NCBI RefSeq assembly: GCF_045689235.1
Contig: NZ_CP136864.1
Location: 3,410,001-3,474,000, forward strand
DNA from: Congregibacter variabilis
Lineage (GTDB): Bacteria; Pseudomonadota; Gammaproteobacteria; Pseudomonadales; Halieaceae
Length of the DNA stretch: 64,000 nucleotides
Reading direction: 5' to 3'
Part shown: piece by piece, positions 34,874 through 43,743 of the stretch
Layout of the letters: the number at the start of each line of letters is the position of its first letter
Position numbering within the stretch: the first letter of the stretch is position 1
Program-made: the position numbers and the translations under genes
Notes under the pieces: model-generated
Database searches by the model: none
What the model was told of the DNA's origin: nothing
The model's input: the letters and a program-made list of their open reading frames with translations, nothing else

Positions 34874-36262
34874 ATGGAACAGGCGTTTTCGAAGGAAGCT
34901 CACGATGCCGTGGGCCAGATAAGCGCGCTCCGCGGTAATGTGGTCGACGCGCGGTTTTCGTCGCCTCTTCCCCCACAGCAATCCCAGCTGATTGCGGGTA
35001 GTGCCGGGTCAGTGGTTCTTGAAGTCCAAACCCATATAGACCAAAGCACGGTGCGTTGTATTGCGTTGACGCCGACCCGTGGTCTGGGTCGTGGCATGCC
35101 CGTGATCAACACCGGGCAGCCCTTGAACTTCCCCATGGGAGAAGCGCTGCTGGGGCGCATGCTCAACGTATTGGGAGAGCCCATTGATGGCAAGGGTGAT
35201 ATTGCTGCTTCAGAACAATGGCCGATTTACCGGCCGCCTCTCGCACTTTCATTGCGACGCACAAGCAGTCGAATTTTTGAGACCGGTATAAAGGTTATCG
35301 ACCTTTTGGCGCCCCTGGAGTTCGGTGGTAAGGCGGGAATGTTTGGGGGTGCAGGCGTCGGAAAAACCGTGCTGATCAACGAAATGATTCACAACATGGC
35401 CACGCACTATCAGGGAACTAGTCTGTTTTGTGGCATAGGCGAGCGGATACGCGAGGCCGAAGAAATGTACCGCTCTATGCAGGAGACCGGAGTAATCGAT
35501 CACGCCGTGCTCATTTATGGTCAGATGGATGAGCCTCCGGGCGCCCGTTTTCGCGTGGGACATGCCGCTCTTTCGGTCGCTGAATATTTTCGTGAGGTAT
35601 TGAAAAATGATGTGCTTTTGCTCATCGACAATGTATTTCGTTTTGTGCAATCGGGCACCGAAGTTTCTGGTTTGATGGGACGTATTCCCTCTCGTCTCGG
35701 ATATCAGCCCACGCTCGCAACCGAACTGGCCCAGTTGGAAGAACGCATCGCCAGTTCCGCAAATGCCAGTATCACGTCTATGCAAGCGGTATACGTGCCC
35801 GCTGATGATCTCACCGACCCAGCGGTGGTGCATATTTTTGCGCATTTGTCGGCGTCTGTTGTGTTGTCCCGAAAACGCGCAATTCAGGGGCTCTACCCAG
35901 CAGTGGATCCTCTGGCGTCGTACTCAAAGATGCTATCCCCAGGTGTAGTTGGGGAGCGCCATTATCGGGTCGCTCAAGCGGTACGCAACACACTGGCGGA
36001 ATACGAAGAACTCAAGGACATCATATCCATGCTGGGTATGGAGGAATTGTCTTCAACAGACCGAAGCACCGTCAATAAGGCGCGTCGACTTGAACGTTTT
36101 TTTACCCAGCCTTTTTATGCCACGGAGCAGTTCACGGGACAGCCCGGAAAAATTGTGCCAGTCGCCAAAACTATCGCTGCTTGCGAACGCATTCTGGCCG
36201 GGGAATTTGCAGACGTGGATGAACGCGCTCTCTACATGATTGGAGCATTGGATGAAACCTAG
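34874..36262 (+). CDS. atpD: N-ATPase catalytic beta subunit
   Basis: This catalytic beta subunit of an F-type ATPase has 462 aa. It has the P-loop GGAGVGKT (residues 158-165), the catalytic Glu in GERIREAEEMY and the DELSD-equivalent region degenerated to GMEELSSTDRS. The position of beta as first gene and the order that follows identify the alternative Na+-translocating N-ATPase type, not the housekeeping atpIBEFHAGDC cluster. The start has AAGGAG at ideal spacing. In the cell it would couple ATP hydrolysis to ion export, or synthesis to import. Confidence 0.95.
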   Translation: MEQAFSKEAHDAVGQISALRGNVVDARFSSPLPPQQSQLIAGSAGSVVLEVQTHIDQSTVRCIALTPTRGLGRGMPVINTGQPLNFPMGEALLGRMLNVLGEPIDGKGDIAASEQWPIYRPPLALSLRRTSSRIFETGIKVIDLLAPLEFGGKAGMFGGAGVGKTVLINEMIHNMATHYQGTSLFCGIGERIREAEEMYRSMQETGVIDHAVLIYGQMDEPPGARFRVGHAALSVAEYFREVLKNDVLLLIDNVFRFVQSGTEVSGLMGRIPSRLGYQPTLATELAQLEERIASSANASITSMQAVYVPADDLTDPAVVHIFAHLSASVVLSRKRAIQGLYPAVDPLASYSKMLSPGVVGERHYRVAQAVRNTLAEYEELKDIISMLGMEELSSTDRSTVNKARRLERFFTQPFYATEQFTGQPGKIVPVAKTIAACERILAGEFADVDERALYMIGALDET

Positions 36263-36280
36263 TCCAATGAGATCCCTCGC

Positions 36281-36676
36281 ATGCATCTGAGGCTGATGTT
36301 GCCCACGGAGGTACTCATTGACGAGCAGGTGATCAAGATAATCGCTGAAGCAGAAAATGGCTCCTTCTGTCTGTTACCGCGACACGCGGACTTTGTGAGT
36401 AGTCTCGTGCCCGGAGTTCTTTATGTGTCGAAGGAAAATGGCGAGGAGGTATTTGCGGCGCTGGATCACGGTATTCTCGTCAAATGCGGTGACGAGGTAC
36501 TTGTGTCGACCGTAAACGCGGTGAGGGGTGATGATTTAGAAAAACTAAAGTCAACGGTGGCGGAGCAGTTCCTGACATTGAGCGATCACGAACGCATCGC
36601 GCGCTCAGCTCTGGCGCGTCTGGAAGCTGGGACCATCCGGCGTTTCATAGAACTTGAAGCACAGGCTCATGCCTGA
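36281..36676 (+). CDS. atpC: N-ATPase epsilon subunit
   Basis: The epsilon subunit of the central stalk has 131 aa: an N-terminal beta-sandwich (MHLRLMLPTEVLIDEQVIKI, then LLPRHADFVSSLVPG) and a C-terminal helical hairpin (about 90-131). It couples rotation to beta-subunit conformations and may inhibit hydrolysis. It follows atpD after 18 bases and overlaps atpQ by eight bases. Confidence 0.92.
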   Translation: MHLRLMLPTEVLIDEQVIKIIAEAENGSFCLLPRHADFVSSLVPGVLYVSKENGEEVFAALDHGILVKCGDEVLVSTVNAVRGDDLEKLKSTVAEQFLTLSDHERIARSALARLEAGTIRRFIELEAQAHA

Positions 36677-36983
36677 ATCACCAGAAAAAAAATTGCCGGG
36701 AACTTCCAGAAAATCCCTTCAGGACGAAGTGGGGCGTAAAGCCGAACGAAAATTGCGTGCCCGCTTACGGAGCCAACACAGACCCTGGTTCTGGTTGGGC
36801 ATGTTTGGTTTGGTAGGTTGGTCTATCGCAATCCCCACACTGGTAGGTGTTGTCCTGGGCCTATGGATCGATCGTCGTTGGCCTGGACAGGTGTCCTGGA
36901 GTCTTTCCCTTCTCTTCATCGGTGTTGTGGTTGGGTGTCTTAATGCCTGGTATTGGGTCAAGCAGGAAAGTCACCGTGACTGA
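36669..36983 (+). CDS. atpQ: N-ATPase AtpQ membrane protein (AtpI-like)
   Basis: This 104-residue protein has a basic N-terminal half (GRKAERKLRARLRSQHRPWF) and two membrane helices (about 46-64 and 72-95). AtpQ-type proteins are typical of N-ATPase operons and are thought to help assemble the rotor ring or take up Mg2+, like AtpI. The ATG at 36669 lies inside the end of atpC. The antiporter GTG start lies eight bases before its stop. Confidence 0.8.
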   Translation: MPESPEKKLPGTSRKSLQDEVGRKAERKLRARLRSQHRPWFWLGMFGLVGWSIAIPTLVGVVLGLWIDRRWPGQVSWSLSLLFIGVVVGCLNAWYWVKQESHRD

Positions 36984-38160
36984 AATACCGCTTGCAGCAA
37001 CGATTCTGATTACCTTCGGTGGCTTGTTTCTTGTCGGTTTGGTCGCAGACCTTCTGGGTCGCCACACGCCTTTACCGCGTGTGACCTTGTTGTTATTGGC
37101 AGGGTTTGTACTAGGCCCTGCGGCCTTCGATTTATTGCCTGGTTTCACCACTGAGTGGTTTCCAGTGCTGACTGATATTGCGCTGGCGATGATCGGCTTT
37201 TTGTTGGGGCAACGCCTGACGCTAGCGGCATTAAAAAAAATGGGACCCTCGGTGCTGGCACTGTCTATTGGTGAGGTGACCCTGACCGCGTTGCTGGTGC
37301 TCTCGGTGCTTTCATTATTTTCTGTACCTTTTGAAATCGCTCTGTTACTGGCCGGCATTGCGCCGGCGACAGCTCCTGCCGCCACCATGGACGTCGTCAA
37401 CGAGTGTCGGGCTCAGGGTGAGTTCACTGACACACTGCTGGGTGTTGTCGCTGTTGATGACGCCTGGGGTCTGCTGGTATTTAGCATTTTTCTTGCCATA
37501 GCCCAAACTATGACCCGACACGGCGGCGCAGATGGTGTGTTGCTTTCCGGCGTATGGGAGGTTGGTGGCGCCATCTTACTGGGGACTTTTCTCGGTGTTC
37601 CCATGGCGTATCTCACGGGTCGTATTCGTGCTGGCGAACCAACTCAGGCTGAAGCTCTGGGCGGAGTTCTGTTATGTGCCGGGCTGTCGGTACTAGCGCA
37701 GGTCTCCTATATCCTTGCCGCCATGGTACTCGGGGCAACGGTTGCCAATCTCGCCAAACACCACGACAGTCCTTTCCATGCCATAGAGGGTTTCGAGTGG
37801 CCGTTTCTTATACTTTTTTTTCTGCTCGCGGGAGCCTCGTTGCACATAGAAGCGCTGGCACAGGTGGGGGTTTTAGGGGGGGCCTACATCCTTCTGCGCA
37901 TAGCCGGCCGACTGCTGGGGACACGGCTGGGTGGATGGATCACGGGCGCTGATCCCAGGACGCGCCGGCTGATCGGGCTGGCACTGTTACCGCAGGCCGG
38001 TGTGGCCATCGGTATGGCCCTACTGGCAAGTCAGCAATTTCCTGATTTGAAAGACACTCTGATTCCGGTCGTGCTGGGATCGACGGTGGTCTTCGAGCTG
38101 CTTGGCCCGGTAGTCACGCGGCGCGTATTGATCTATGTCGGTGAGGTGCCCAATGAATGA
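36976..38160 (+). CDS. Cation/proton antiporter (CPA2-like) inside atp operon
   Basis: This 394-residue integral membrane antiporter has about 11-12 hydrophobic segments. It has GIAPATAPAATMDVV and, in the following helix, VDDAWGLLVF with an Asp-Asp pair, the ion-binding signature of electrogenic Na+/H+ exchangers such as NhaA and NapA. The GTG at 36976 has AGGAAAG upstream and overlaps atpQ by eight bases; its stop overlaps atpR by eight. It is therefore part of the operon and translated with it. It could recycle Na+ against H+ so that the Na+-ATPase cooperates with a proton circuit; the ion is inferred. Confidence 0.85.
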   Translation: MTEIPLAATILITFGGLFLVGLVADLLGRHTPLPRVTLLLLAGFVLGPAAFDLLPGFTTEWFPVLTDIALAMIGFLLGQRLTLAALKKMGPSVLALSIGEVTLTALLVLSVLSLFSVPFEIALLLAGIAPATAPAATMDVVNECRAQGEFTDTLLGVVAVDDAWGLLVFSIFLAIAQTMTRHGGADGVLLSGVWEVGGAILLGTFLGVPMAYLTGRIRAGEPTQAEALGGVLLCAGLSVLAQVSYILAAMVLGATVANLAKHHDSPFHAIEGFEWPFLILFFLLAGASLHIEALAQVGVLGGAYILLRIAGRLLGTRLGGWITGADPRTRRLIGLALLPQAGVAIGMALLASQQFPDLKDTLIPVVLGSTVVFELLGPVVTRRVLIYVGEVPNE

Positions 38161-38482
38161 ATTTCAGAGCATCAATGTGAGCGCAGTGCTAGCTGCGCTT
38201 GCTTATGGTGCACTTCTTGGCCTCATGTATTTTGGTGGCCTTTGGCTAAGCTGCTCCCGTCTTGCGAGCACGGAGCGAAACAGGCTGCTGCTCACCTTGA
38301 GCTTTTTTCTAAGAATTTGCTTGCTCATGTCTGGGTTCTATTGGATACATGACTTGGGCGCCTGGGAGCAATTTATACCAACCTTAATCGGTTTTTTGCT
38401 TTTCCGCGCTCTGATTTTGCACCGGATGAAACCTGTCACGACTCGCCGTTCGCCACCTCCCCAACAGAGCTTGTGGTCATGA
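38153..38482 (+). CDS. atpR: N-ATPase AtpR membrane protein
   Basis: This small protein of 109 aa has three predicted helices (about 10-32, 42-62, 70-92) and basic residues at its C-terminus. An AtpR-like protein with intramembrane charges (here Arg in FFLRICLLMSGF) is a hallmark of N-ATPase operons and is proposed to serve rotor assembly. The start overlaps the antiporter stop by eight bases and the stop overlaps atpB (ATGA). Confidence 0.78.
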   Translation: MNEFQSINVSAVLAALAYGALLGLMYFGGLWLSCSRLASTERNRLLLTLSFFLRICLLMSGFYWIHDLGAWEQFIPTLIGFLLFRALILHRMKPVTTRRSPPPQQSLWS

Positions 38483-39231
38483 CGATCACTCCTGACAGCA
38501 TAGTTCTGTGGCAATGGGGCGCATTGCACATCAACGCGACCATGGCCTTTACCTGGTTAGTGATGCTATTGCTGGCAGTGGGATCCTGGCTGATCACCAG
38601 AAAACTATCTTCCGGGCCTCGAATATCTCGCTGGCAACACATCTTGGAGGTTCTGGTGCTTGCGATGCGTGACCAGATAAGCGGGATTACCCGGCAGGAT
38701 TCCGAGCCTTATTTGGCTTTTATTGGCACTCTGTTTATTTTTGTTCTTACGGCAAACTGGCTGATTATCCTACCCGGCTATCTTCCACCCACGGGCTCGC
38801 TTTCCACGACGACCGCTCTGGCCATCTGCGTGTTTTTTTCGGTTCCCGCTTACGGCGTGAGCCGGGAAGGCCCGGGTAGATATTTTGGGCGTTACTTGAA
38901 GCCGTCGCCACTGATGCTGCCATTCAATCTCATTGGCGAGGTCTCTCGCACTATCGCCCTCGCGGTGCGGCTCTATGGCAATGTCATGAGCGGCACCGTG
39001 ATAGTCGCAATTTTGCTGACTCTGATGCCGTTTTTTTTTCCAGTGTTAATGCAACTGCTGGGTCTTATTACCGGGACCATTCAGGCTTATATTTTTTCCA
39101 TTTTGGCCACTGTCTATATCGCCTCTGCTACCGCTGCGCGAGGTGACGAATTTTCTGAGCAGGGCGATATACAAAATAAAGAACCGTCGTTTGAACGCGA
39201 ATCAAAAGGAGAGCCTCATGGAAAACCCTGA
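38479..39231 (+). CDS. atpB: N-ATPase subunit a
   Basis: The stator ion-channel subunit of 250 aa has five to six membrane helices. The essential Arg lies in the penultimate conserved helix, in SRTIALAVRLYGNVMSG (about residues 158-174). The C-terminal helix contains TIQAYIFSILATVYI, with the conserved Gln. It forms the ion half-channels against the c ring. It overlaps atpR by four bases and atpE by fourteen. Confidence 0.93.
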   Translation: MTITPDSIVLWQWGALHINATMAFTWLVMLLLAVGSWLITRKLSSGPRISRWQHILEVLVLAMRDQISGITRQDSEPYLAFIGTLFIFVLTANWLIILPGYLPPTGSLSTTTALAICVFFSVPAYGVSREGPGRYFGRYLKPSPLMLPFNLIGEVSRTIALAVRLYGNVMSGTVIVAILLTLMPFFFPVLMQLLGLITGTIQAYIFSILATVYIASATAARGDEFSEQGDIQNKEPSFERESKGEPHGKP

Positions 39232-39496
39232 ATTTATTGCTGTTGCCTCTATCATCATCGCAGGTCTGACTATCGCCATTGGATCGCTGGGCCCGGCTTT
39301 GGGCGAGGCCCGTGCAGTGGCACAGGCTCTGGCAGCTATAGCCCAGCAACCCGACGAATCGGTCACGATTACCCGGACTCTCTTCGTGGGTCTGGCGATG
39401 ATCGAGTCCACCGCAATCTATTGTTTTGTGGTGACTATGATTCTGATTTTTGCCAACCCGTTTTGGGAGCATGCGGTCGCACAGGCCGGAGGCTGA
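39218..39496 (+). CDS. atpE: N-ATPase subunit c with two-carboxylate Na+ site
   Basis: This rotor-ring subunit of 92 aa is a helical hairpin. The ion site combines Glu30 (GPALGEAR) in helix 1 and Glu63-Ser64-Thr65 with Tyr68 (IESTAIY) in helix 2. The Glu-Ser-Thr-x-x-Tyr set is the known Na+-binding signature of Ilyobacter and Fusobacterium rings. Glu instead of Gln at the helix-1 position is the two-carboxylate variant described for Fusobacterium. The spacing of 33 residues between the two sites matches those proteins. Na+ specificity is therefore strongly suggested. The ATG at 39218 has AAAAGGAG upstream. Confidence 0.95.
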   Translation: MENPEFIAVASIIIAGLTIAIGSLGPALGEARAVAQALAAIAQQPDESVTITRTLFVGLAMIESTAIYCFVVTMILIFANPFWEHAVAQAGG

Positions 39497-39499
39497 TCG

Positions 39500-40258
39500 A
39501 TGCAGGTGGACTGGCTAACTGCTTCTGCACAGATCATCAACTTTTTCGTATTGGTCTGGTTGCTAAAGCACTTCCTCTATGGACCAGTGCTTAGTGCTAT
39601 AGACCAACGTGAAGCAAACATTGCCCATCAATTAGGTGATGCCCTGAATCGTGAGCATGCGGCTGACGAAATTCAACAGGAGTATATGACCAAGGTTGAG
39701 GCATTGGATGCAGAGCGTCAGTCATTAGTGGAACAGGCGCGAGAAGCGGCTGAAGCAGAGCATCAAAAAATGCTTGAGACAGTGCGACAGGAGGTGGCCC
39801 AAAAGCGCAGCCAATGGCAGCGGCAGGTGGCTGATGAGGAGAGAGAATTCCTCAGTGATCTAACTGGCCTGTGCGCGGATAGTGTTCAGGCTATTGCCCG
39901 GGAGGCCCTGGCAGAGATTGCCGATGCTCAACTCGAGGCGCAAATTATCGAATCATTCATCCGTAAGCTCGCGCAGCTGGATGAAGAGGTCTGCGCCTCC
40001 ATTGCATCCTGTGGGCAGGCGCTTGTTGTCACGACCTCATTCAAGCTTGACTCAGCGGCCAGAGATCGACTGATGATAGTCCTGCGTGAGCGGCTGGGTG
40101 AGGAGCTTACAGTGGATTATCGTCTGGCAAGAGATCTGCTGTGCGGTATAGAGCTCAGTGTGCCTGGTCACCGTCTGGGTTGGTCGCTGGCGGAGTATCT
40201 ACAGGATCTCAGGCAACGCGTAGAGGAGCAGCTGGACAGTATGCGGGGATACTCGTGA
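39500..40258 (+). CDS. atpF: N-ATPase subunit b with delta-like C-terminus
   Basis: This peripheral-stalk subunit has 252 aa, about 90 more than a normal b. One N-terminal membrane helix (about 8-27) is followed by a charged coiled coil (about 30-125). The last 75 residues (about 172-246) then align by eye with the C-terminal part of the delta subunit: TSFKLDSAARDRL, VDYRLARDLLCGIEL, LGWSLAEYLQDL. No separate atpH exists in the operon, so the delta function is probably fused here. GGAGG precedes the start. The stop overlaps the atpA GTG (GTGA). Confidence 0.9.
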   Translation: MQVDWLTASAQIINFFVLVWLLKHFLYGPVLSAIDQREANIAHQLGDALNREHAADEIQQEYMTKVEALDAERQSLVEQAREAAEAEHQKMLETVRQEVAQKRSQWQRQVADEEREFLSDLTGLCADSVQAIAREALAEIADAQLEAQIIESFIRKLAQLDEEVCASIASCGQALVVTTSFKLDSAARDRLMIVLRERLGEELTVDYRLARDLLCGIELSVPGHRLGWSLAEYLQDLRQRVEEQLDSMRGYS

Positions 40259-41796
40259 ATAACGCATTGCTAAACCGAGTCCTGAACGATACTTCCGCTG
40301 TGCTCAACGCAGCCTTAAAAGCTGATCCTGCTCAGCTGGAACTGCAGGAGGCCGGTACCGTGTTAAGCGTGGGAGGCGGTGTTGCCCGGGTGAACGGTCT
40401 GTGGAGCGTTAAAGCTGAAGAGCTGGTCACCGTGTCGGGTAATTTGCAGGGTATAGCAACAAATCTTGACGAACAGGAGCTTGGGGTCATATTGCTGGAC
40501 GACGGCCGTGAACTTGCCGCGGGAGCACGAGTTTATAGCACCGGACGGATAGTCGACACACCGGTGGGAGAGGGTCTGATTGGGCGGGTAATTGATGCGA
40601 TGGGGCGTCCACTGGACGATCGTGGCCCGCTGCCTTTCTCAAGTCGCCGACCCATTGAGCGCTCTGCTCCGCCCATAATAGACCGCGACCCGGTCACCAT
40701 GCCTATGCAAACAGGTATCAAGGTGGTGGATGCCTTGATTCCCATAGGCAGGGGGCAACGCGAACTCATTATTGGTGATCGCCAGACCGGTAAAACCTCA
40801 GTAGCCGTTGACACAATCCTCAATCAGCATGATCAGGACGTGCTGTGTGTTTACTGTGCAATTGCGCAACGTGGCACGGCGGTTGCCCGCGTTGTCGATA
40901 CGCTTCGCCAATATGGAGCACTGGCCTATACGATTGTGGTCGTGGGTTCCGGGGATGCGCCGCCGGGACTGCAGTTCATCACGCCCTATGCGGCTACGAC
41001 TATGGCTGAATATTTCAGGGACCAAGGTCGTGATGTTCTCATTGTTTACGACGATCTGACCTGTCACGCCCGCGCCTACCGAGAGCTTTCGCTGTTGTTG
41101 CGGCGCCCCCCGGGTCGCGAGGCCTATCCGGGTGATATTTTCTATATCCATTCCCGGTTGCTGGAACGCGCAACGGTGCTCAAGGAAGCAGTCGGAGGCG
41201 GATCTTTGACCGCACTTCCCATTGTTGAAACCCAGGCGCAGGATATTTCTGCCTATATCCCCACAAACCTCATCTCTATTACCGATGGACAGATTTACCT
41301 GTCGCCACAGCTGTTTCACAGGGGGCATCTTCCCGCCATAGACGTCGGAAAATCCGTTTCCAGAGTGGGTGGTAAAACCCAGTTTCCCGCTTTCCGAGCG
41401 GTTGCGGGTGATCTCCGTCTTGCCTATGCACAGTTTGAGGAGCTTGAGACCTTCGCTCGCTTTGCCAGCCGTTTGGATGCAAAAACCCGGAGCATGATTG
41501 AACACGGACGCCGCGTCCGCGAAGTGTTAAAGCAAAAAGAGCATGCACCTCTGCGAGCCGGCGCTCAGATTGGAATACTAAAAACTGTTACGGCCGGTTT
41601 GTTCGATGATGTGCCCTTGGAGATGGTTGCCGATATGGGCGAAGCCCTGCAGCAGCGCATAGTTGATGGGCTCCCTGATCTTTGCGTTTGCGTCGAAGAG
41701 GGCGCGACCCTGGATGAAAAACAATGGAAAAGCATTACGGATCTGGCCGTTGACAGCATTGCCGACGTGAGCGGGCCCAAATATGGACTCAACTGA
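40255..41796 (+). CDS. atpA: N-ATPase alpha subunit
   Basis: This non-catalytic nucleotide-binding alpha subunit has 513 aa, the normal length. It has the P-loop GDRQTGKT (174-181), the VGSGDAPPG stretch and the arginine-finger region SVSRVGGKTQFPAFR. The GTG at 40255 overlaps the atpF stop and gives the expected N-terminus; longer in-frame reading to 40141 merely retranslates atpF. It overlaps atpG by fourteen bases. Confidence 0.95.
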   Translation: MNNALLNRVLNDTSAVLNAALKADPAQLELQEAGTVLSVGGGVARVNGLWSVKAEELVTVSGNLQGIATNLDEQELGVILLDDGRELAAGARVYSTGRIVDTPVGEGLIGRVIDAMGRPLDDRGPLPFSSRRPIERSAPPIIDRDPVTMPMQTGIKVVDALIPIGRGQRELIIGDRQTGKTSVAVDTILNQHDQDVLCVYCAIAQRGTAVARVVDTLRQYGALAYTIVVVGSGDAPPGLQFITPYAATTMAEYFRDQGRDVLIVYDDLTCHARAYRELSLLLRRPPGREAYPGDIFYIHSRLLERATVLKEAVGGGSLTALPIVETQAQDISAYIPTNLISITDGQIYLSPQLFHRGHLPAIDVGKSVSRVGGKTQFPAFRAVAGDLRLAYAQFEELETFARFASRLDAKTRSMIEHGRRVREVLKQKEHAPLRAGAQIGILKTVTAGLFDDVPLEMVADMGEALQQRIVDGLPDLCVCVEEGATLDEKQWKSITDLAVDSIADVSGPKYGLN

Positions 41797-42682
41797 AAGA
41801 CTGCGTCGCCGAATAGAGGTGCTCGGCGATTTGCAATCCATCGTGAAGACCATGAAAGCATTGTCGGCGGTAAGCATCCGTCAGTACCGAGGCTCTGTGC
41901 TGGCCCTCACCGATTACTATCGGACGGTGGAGTTGGGTCTACATGGGGTTTTACGAAATGTGGACTACTTTCACCCTCCTGTTTATGAATCCGGGCAGCA
42001 GCACTTGCTCGCCGCTGTTGTCTTTGGCTCCGACTATGGACTGTGTGGACGCTTTAATGAAGATGTCACAAGCTATGCCCTGGAACAAATCAAAGCCACG
42101 ACGGAGTATTCCCCGCGGTCGCAAATACTGGCTGTGGGTTCACGAGTGAAATCCCATCTGGAGTCCCTCGGTCATGCAGCCGATGCCGATGTGCCTCTGG
42201 CAGCGTCGGCGGCCCAGATTGCTAACACCGTACAGCAGGTCCTCGTCAAAATAGACCATTGGCGCAGCGAGGCGAATCTTCGTTATTTATACGTTTTTTA
42301 CAATCGCATGGGTCAAAAAGGTGGTTACCAGCCGATGAGCATAAAGCTACTGCCCATGGATCTGCATCGCTTTCGGGGTTTGACACAAGCACCCTGGCCA
42401 TCGCGTCGTCTGCCGACGTTTACTATAGATCGCCAGCAGCTGCTCACTGCACTGGTACGCCAGTACTTTTTTGTCAGGATTTTTAGGGCCTGTGCCGAGT
42501 CTCAGGCGAGCGAACATGCGAGCAGGCTGGTTGCCATGCAGTCGGCGGAGAAACATTTGGACGAACGCAAGGAAGAACTGACTACGCGGTTTCACCGCTT
42601 GCGTCAGGATGCCATCACGAATGAAATGCTGGATATCGTTTCTGGCTTTGAGGCTATAACTGCGGACCAGGCTTTGTTTTAA
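41783..42682 (+). CDS. atpG: N-ATPase gamma subunit
   Basis: This central rotor shaft subunit has 299 aa. The N-terminal helix is STERLRRRIEVLGDLQSIVK, then TMKALSAVSIRQYR. The C-terminal helix ends MLDIVSGFEAI, typical of gamma. The middle is more divergent than in housekeeping gamma, as in other N-ATPases. It is the last gene of the operon and converges on hypE, leaving 50 bases between stops, with only an imperfect CGAGG/CCTCG pairing and no obvious terminator. Confidence 0.9.
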   Translation: MDSTERLRRRIEVLGDLQSIVKTMKALSAVSIRQYRGSVLALTDYYRTVELGLHGVLRNVDYFHPPVYESGQQHLLAAVVFGSDYGLCGRFNEDVTSYALEQIKATTEYSPRSQILAVGSRVKSHLESLGHAADADVPLAASAAQIANTVQQVLVKIDHWRSEANLRYLYVFYNRMGQKGGYQPMSIKLLPMDLHRFRGLTQAPWPSRRLPTFTIDRQQLLTALVRQYFFVRIFRACAESQASEHASRLVAMQSAEKHLDERKEELTTRFHRLRQDAITNEMLDIVSGFEAITADQALF

Positions 42683-42732
42683 GCGAGGACTTAAAACCCC
42701 GGAACATGGTTAATGCGGCACTTAGGCCTCGA

Positions 42733-43743
42733 CTAACATATGCGTGGGAGTTGCTCACCACTGAGCAGATCGAGAATCTGGCTGCCGCCCAAGTCACTGT
42801 GTGCGATCACGCCCTCTCCAGGACCGACACTGCCGATGGTCTTCGCCTCAGGTCCCAGCGCCTCGAGCAGCTGATTCTCGCTCGCCGGATCCACAAAAAT
42901 TACCATTCGTCCCTCGTTCGCAACATACAGCGCATCGAGCCCAAATAGCTCGCATACCGATGCGACGGGACTGCTCACGGGCACCCGATCTCGAAACACA
43001 TCGATCTGCAGCGCAGCGGTCTCGCTCAGCTCCGCCAGCGCCGTGGCGAGGCCACCCCGTGTGAGGTCACGCATGCAATGCAGTGCGTCCCCCAGGGGTA
43101 GTAATCGCTCTATCTGGGGCCAGAGCTGCATGCAGTCACTCTCGATAGGCGCCTGCAGACGAAGGTCCTCGCGTTGCGTGAGGATGCAGGTGCCGTGTCG
43201 TCCAAGGTCTCCGGAGACAACGACTAAATCTCCGGGTTGGATTAGCTCGGGATGGCTGGCAGTGCGTCGAATACCGATTCCCGATACGTTCAGATACACA
43301 CCGTCGCCATGACCACGCTCCACTACCTTGGTGTCACCGGTAACAATCTGCACGCCTAATTCCTGTGCAGCATTGCCCATGGATTGGGCAATGCTATAAA
43401 GCGATTCAGTAGAAAACCCCTCTTCGATAATCCATCCACAGCTTAAATAGGCGGGTTGTGCGCCACACACCGCGAGATCATTGCAGGTGCCGGTCACGGC
43501 GAGTTGACCGATGTCGCCGCCGGGAAACCGCAACGGACTGACGACGTAGGAATCCGTGGTAAACACGAGTTCCGGCGCGCTTTCCTGGGGAAACAACAAA
43601 TCTGCACCATCGTGTTCGGCACGGATGTCAGGCATGGCCGCGCTGAAAACATCGCGAATCAGCTGTTGGGTAAATCTGCCGCCAGCACCATGAGCAAGGG
43701 TCACCAATGGATACTTGGCAAAGGGGAAGGCGCACTCAGACAT
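42733..43743 (-). CDS. hypE: Hydrogenase maturation protein HypE
   Basis: This 336-residue AIR-synthase-fold enzyme makes the thiocyanate-to-cyanide ligand of the NiFe active-site iron on its C-terminal cysteine, using carbamoyl donated by HypF. The C-terminus ends PRIC, as required. Nucleotide-binding segments are VTLAHGAGGRFTQQLI near the start and VVSGDLGRHG. The ATG at 43743 overlaps the hypD stop by eight bases. It is the last gene of the hydrogenase operon. Confidence 0.95.
   Translation of the reverse strand: MSECAFPFAKYPLVTLAHGAGGRFTQQLIRDVFSAAMPDIRAEHDGADLLFPQESAPELVFTTDSYVVSPLRFPGGDIGQLAVTGTCNDLAVCGAQPAYLSCGWIIEEGFSTESLYSIAQSMGNAAQELGVQIVTGDTKVVERGHGDGVYLNVSGIGIRRTASHPELIQPGDLVVVSGDLGRHGTCILTQREDLRLQAPIESDCMQLWPQIERLLPLGDALHCMRDLTRGGLATALAELSETAALQIDVFRDRVPVSSPVASVCELFGLDALYVANEGRMVIFVDPASENQLLEALGPEAKTIGSVGPGEGVIAHSDLGGSQILDLLSGEQLPRIC

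Noticed and set aside
42683..42732. Possible bidirectional terminator between atpG and hypE
   Set aside because: Only an interrupted CGAGG/CCTCG pairing with no U-run on either strand; too weak to call.
42706..42948. Plus-strand small frame after atpG
   Set aside because: Overlaps the C-terminal part of hypE in antisense and has no domain or ribosome-binding site.
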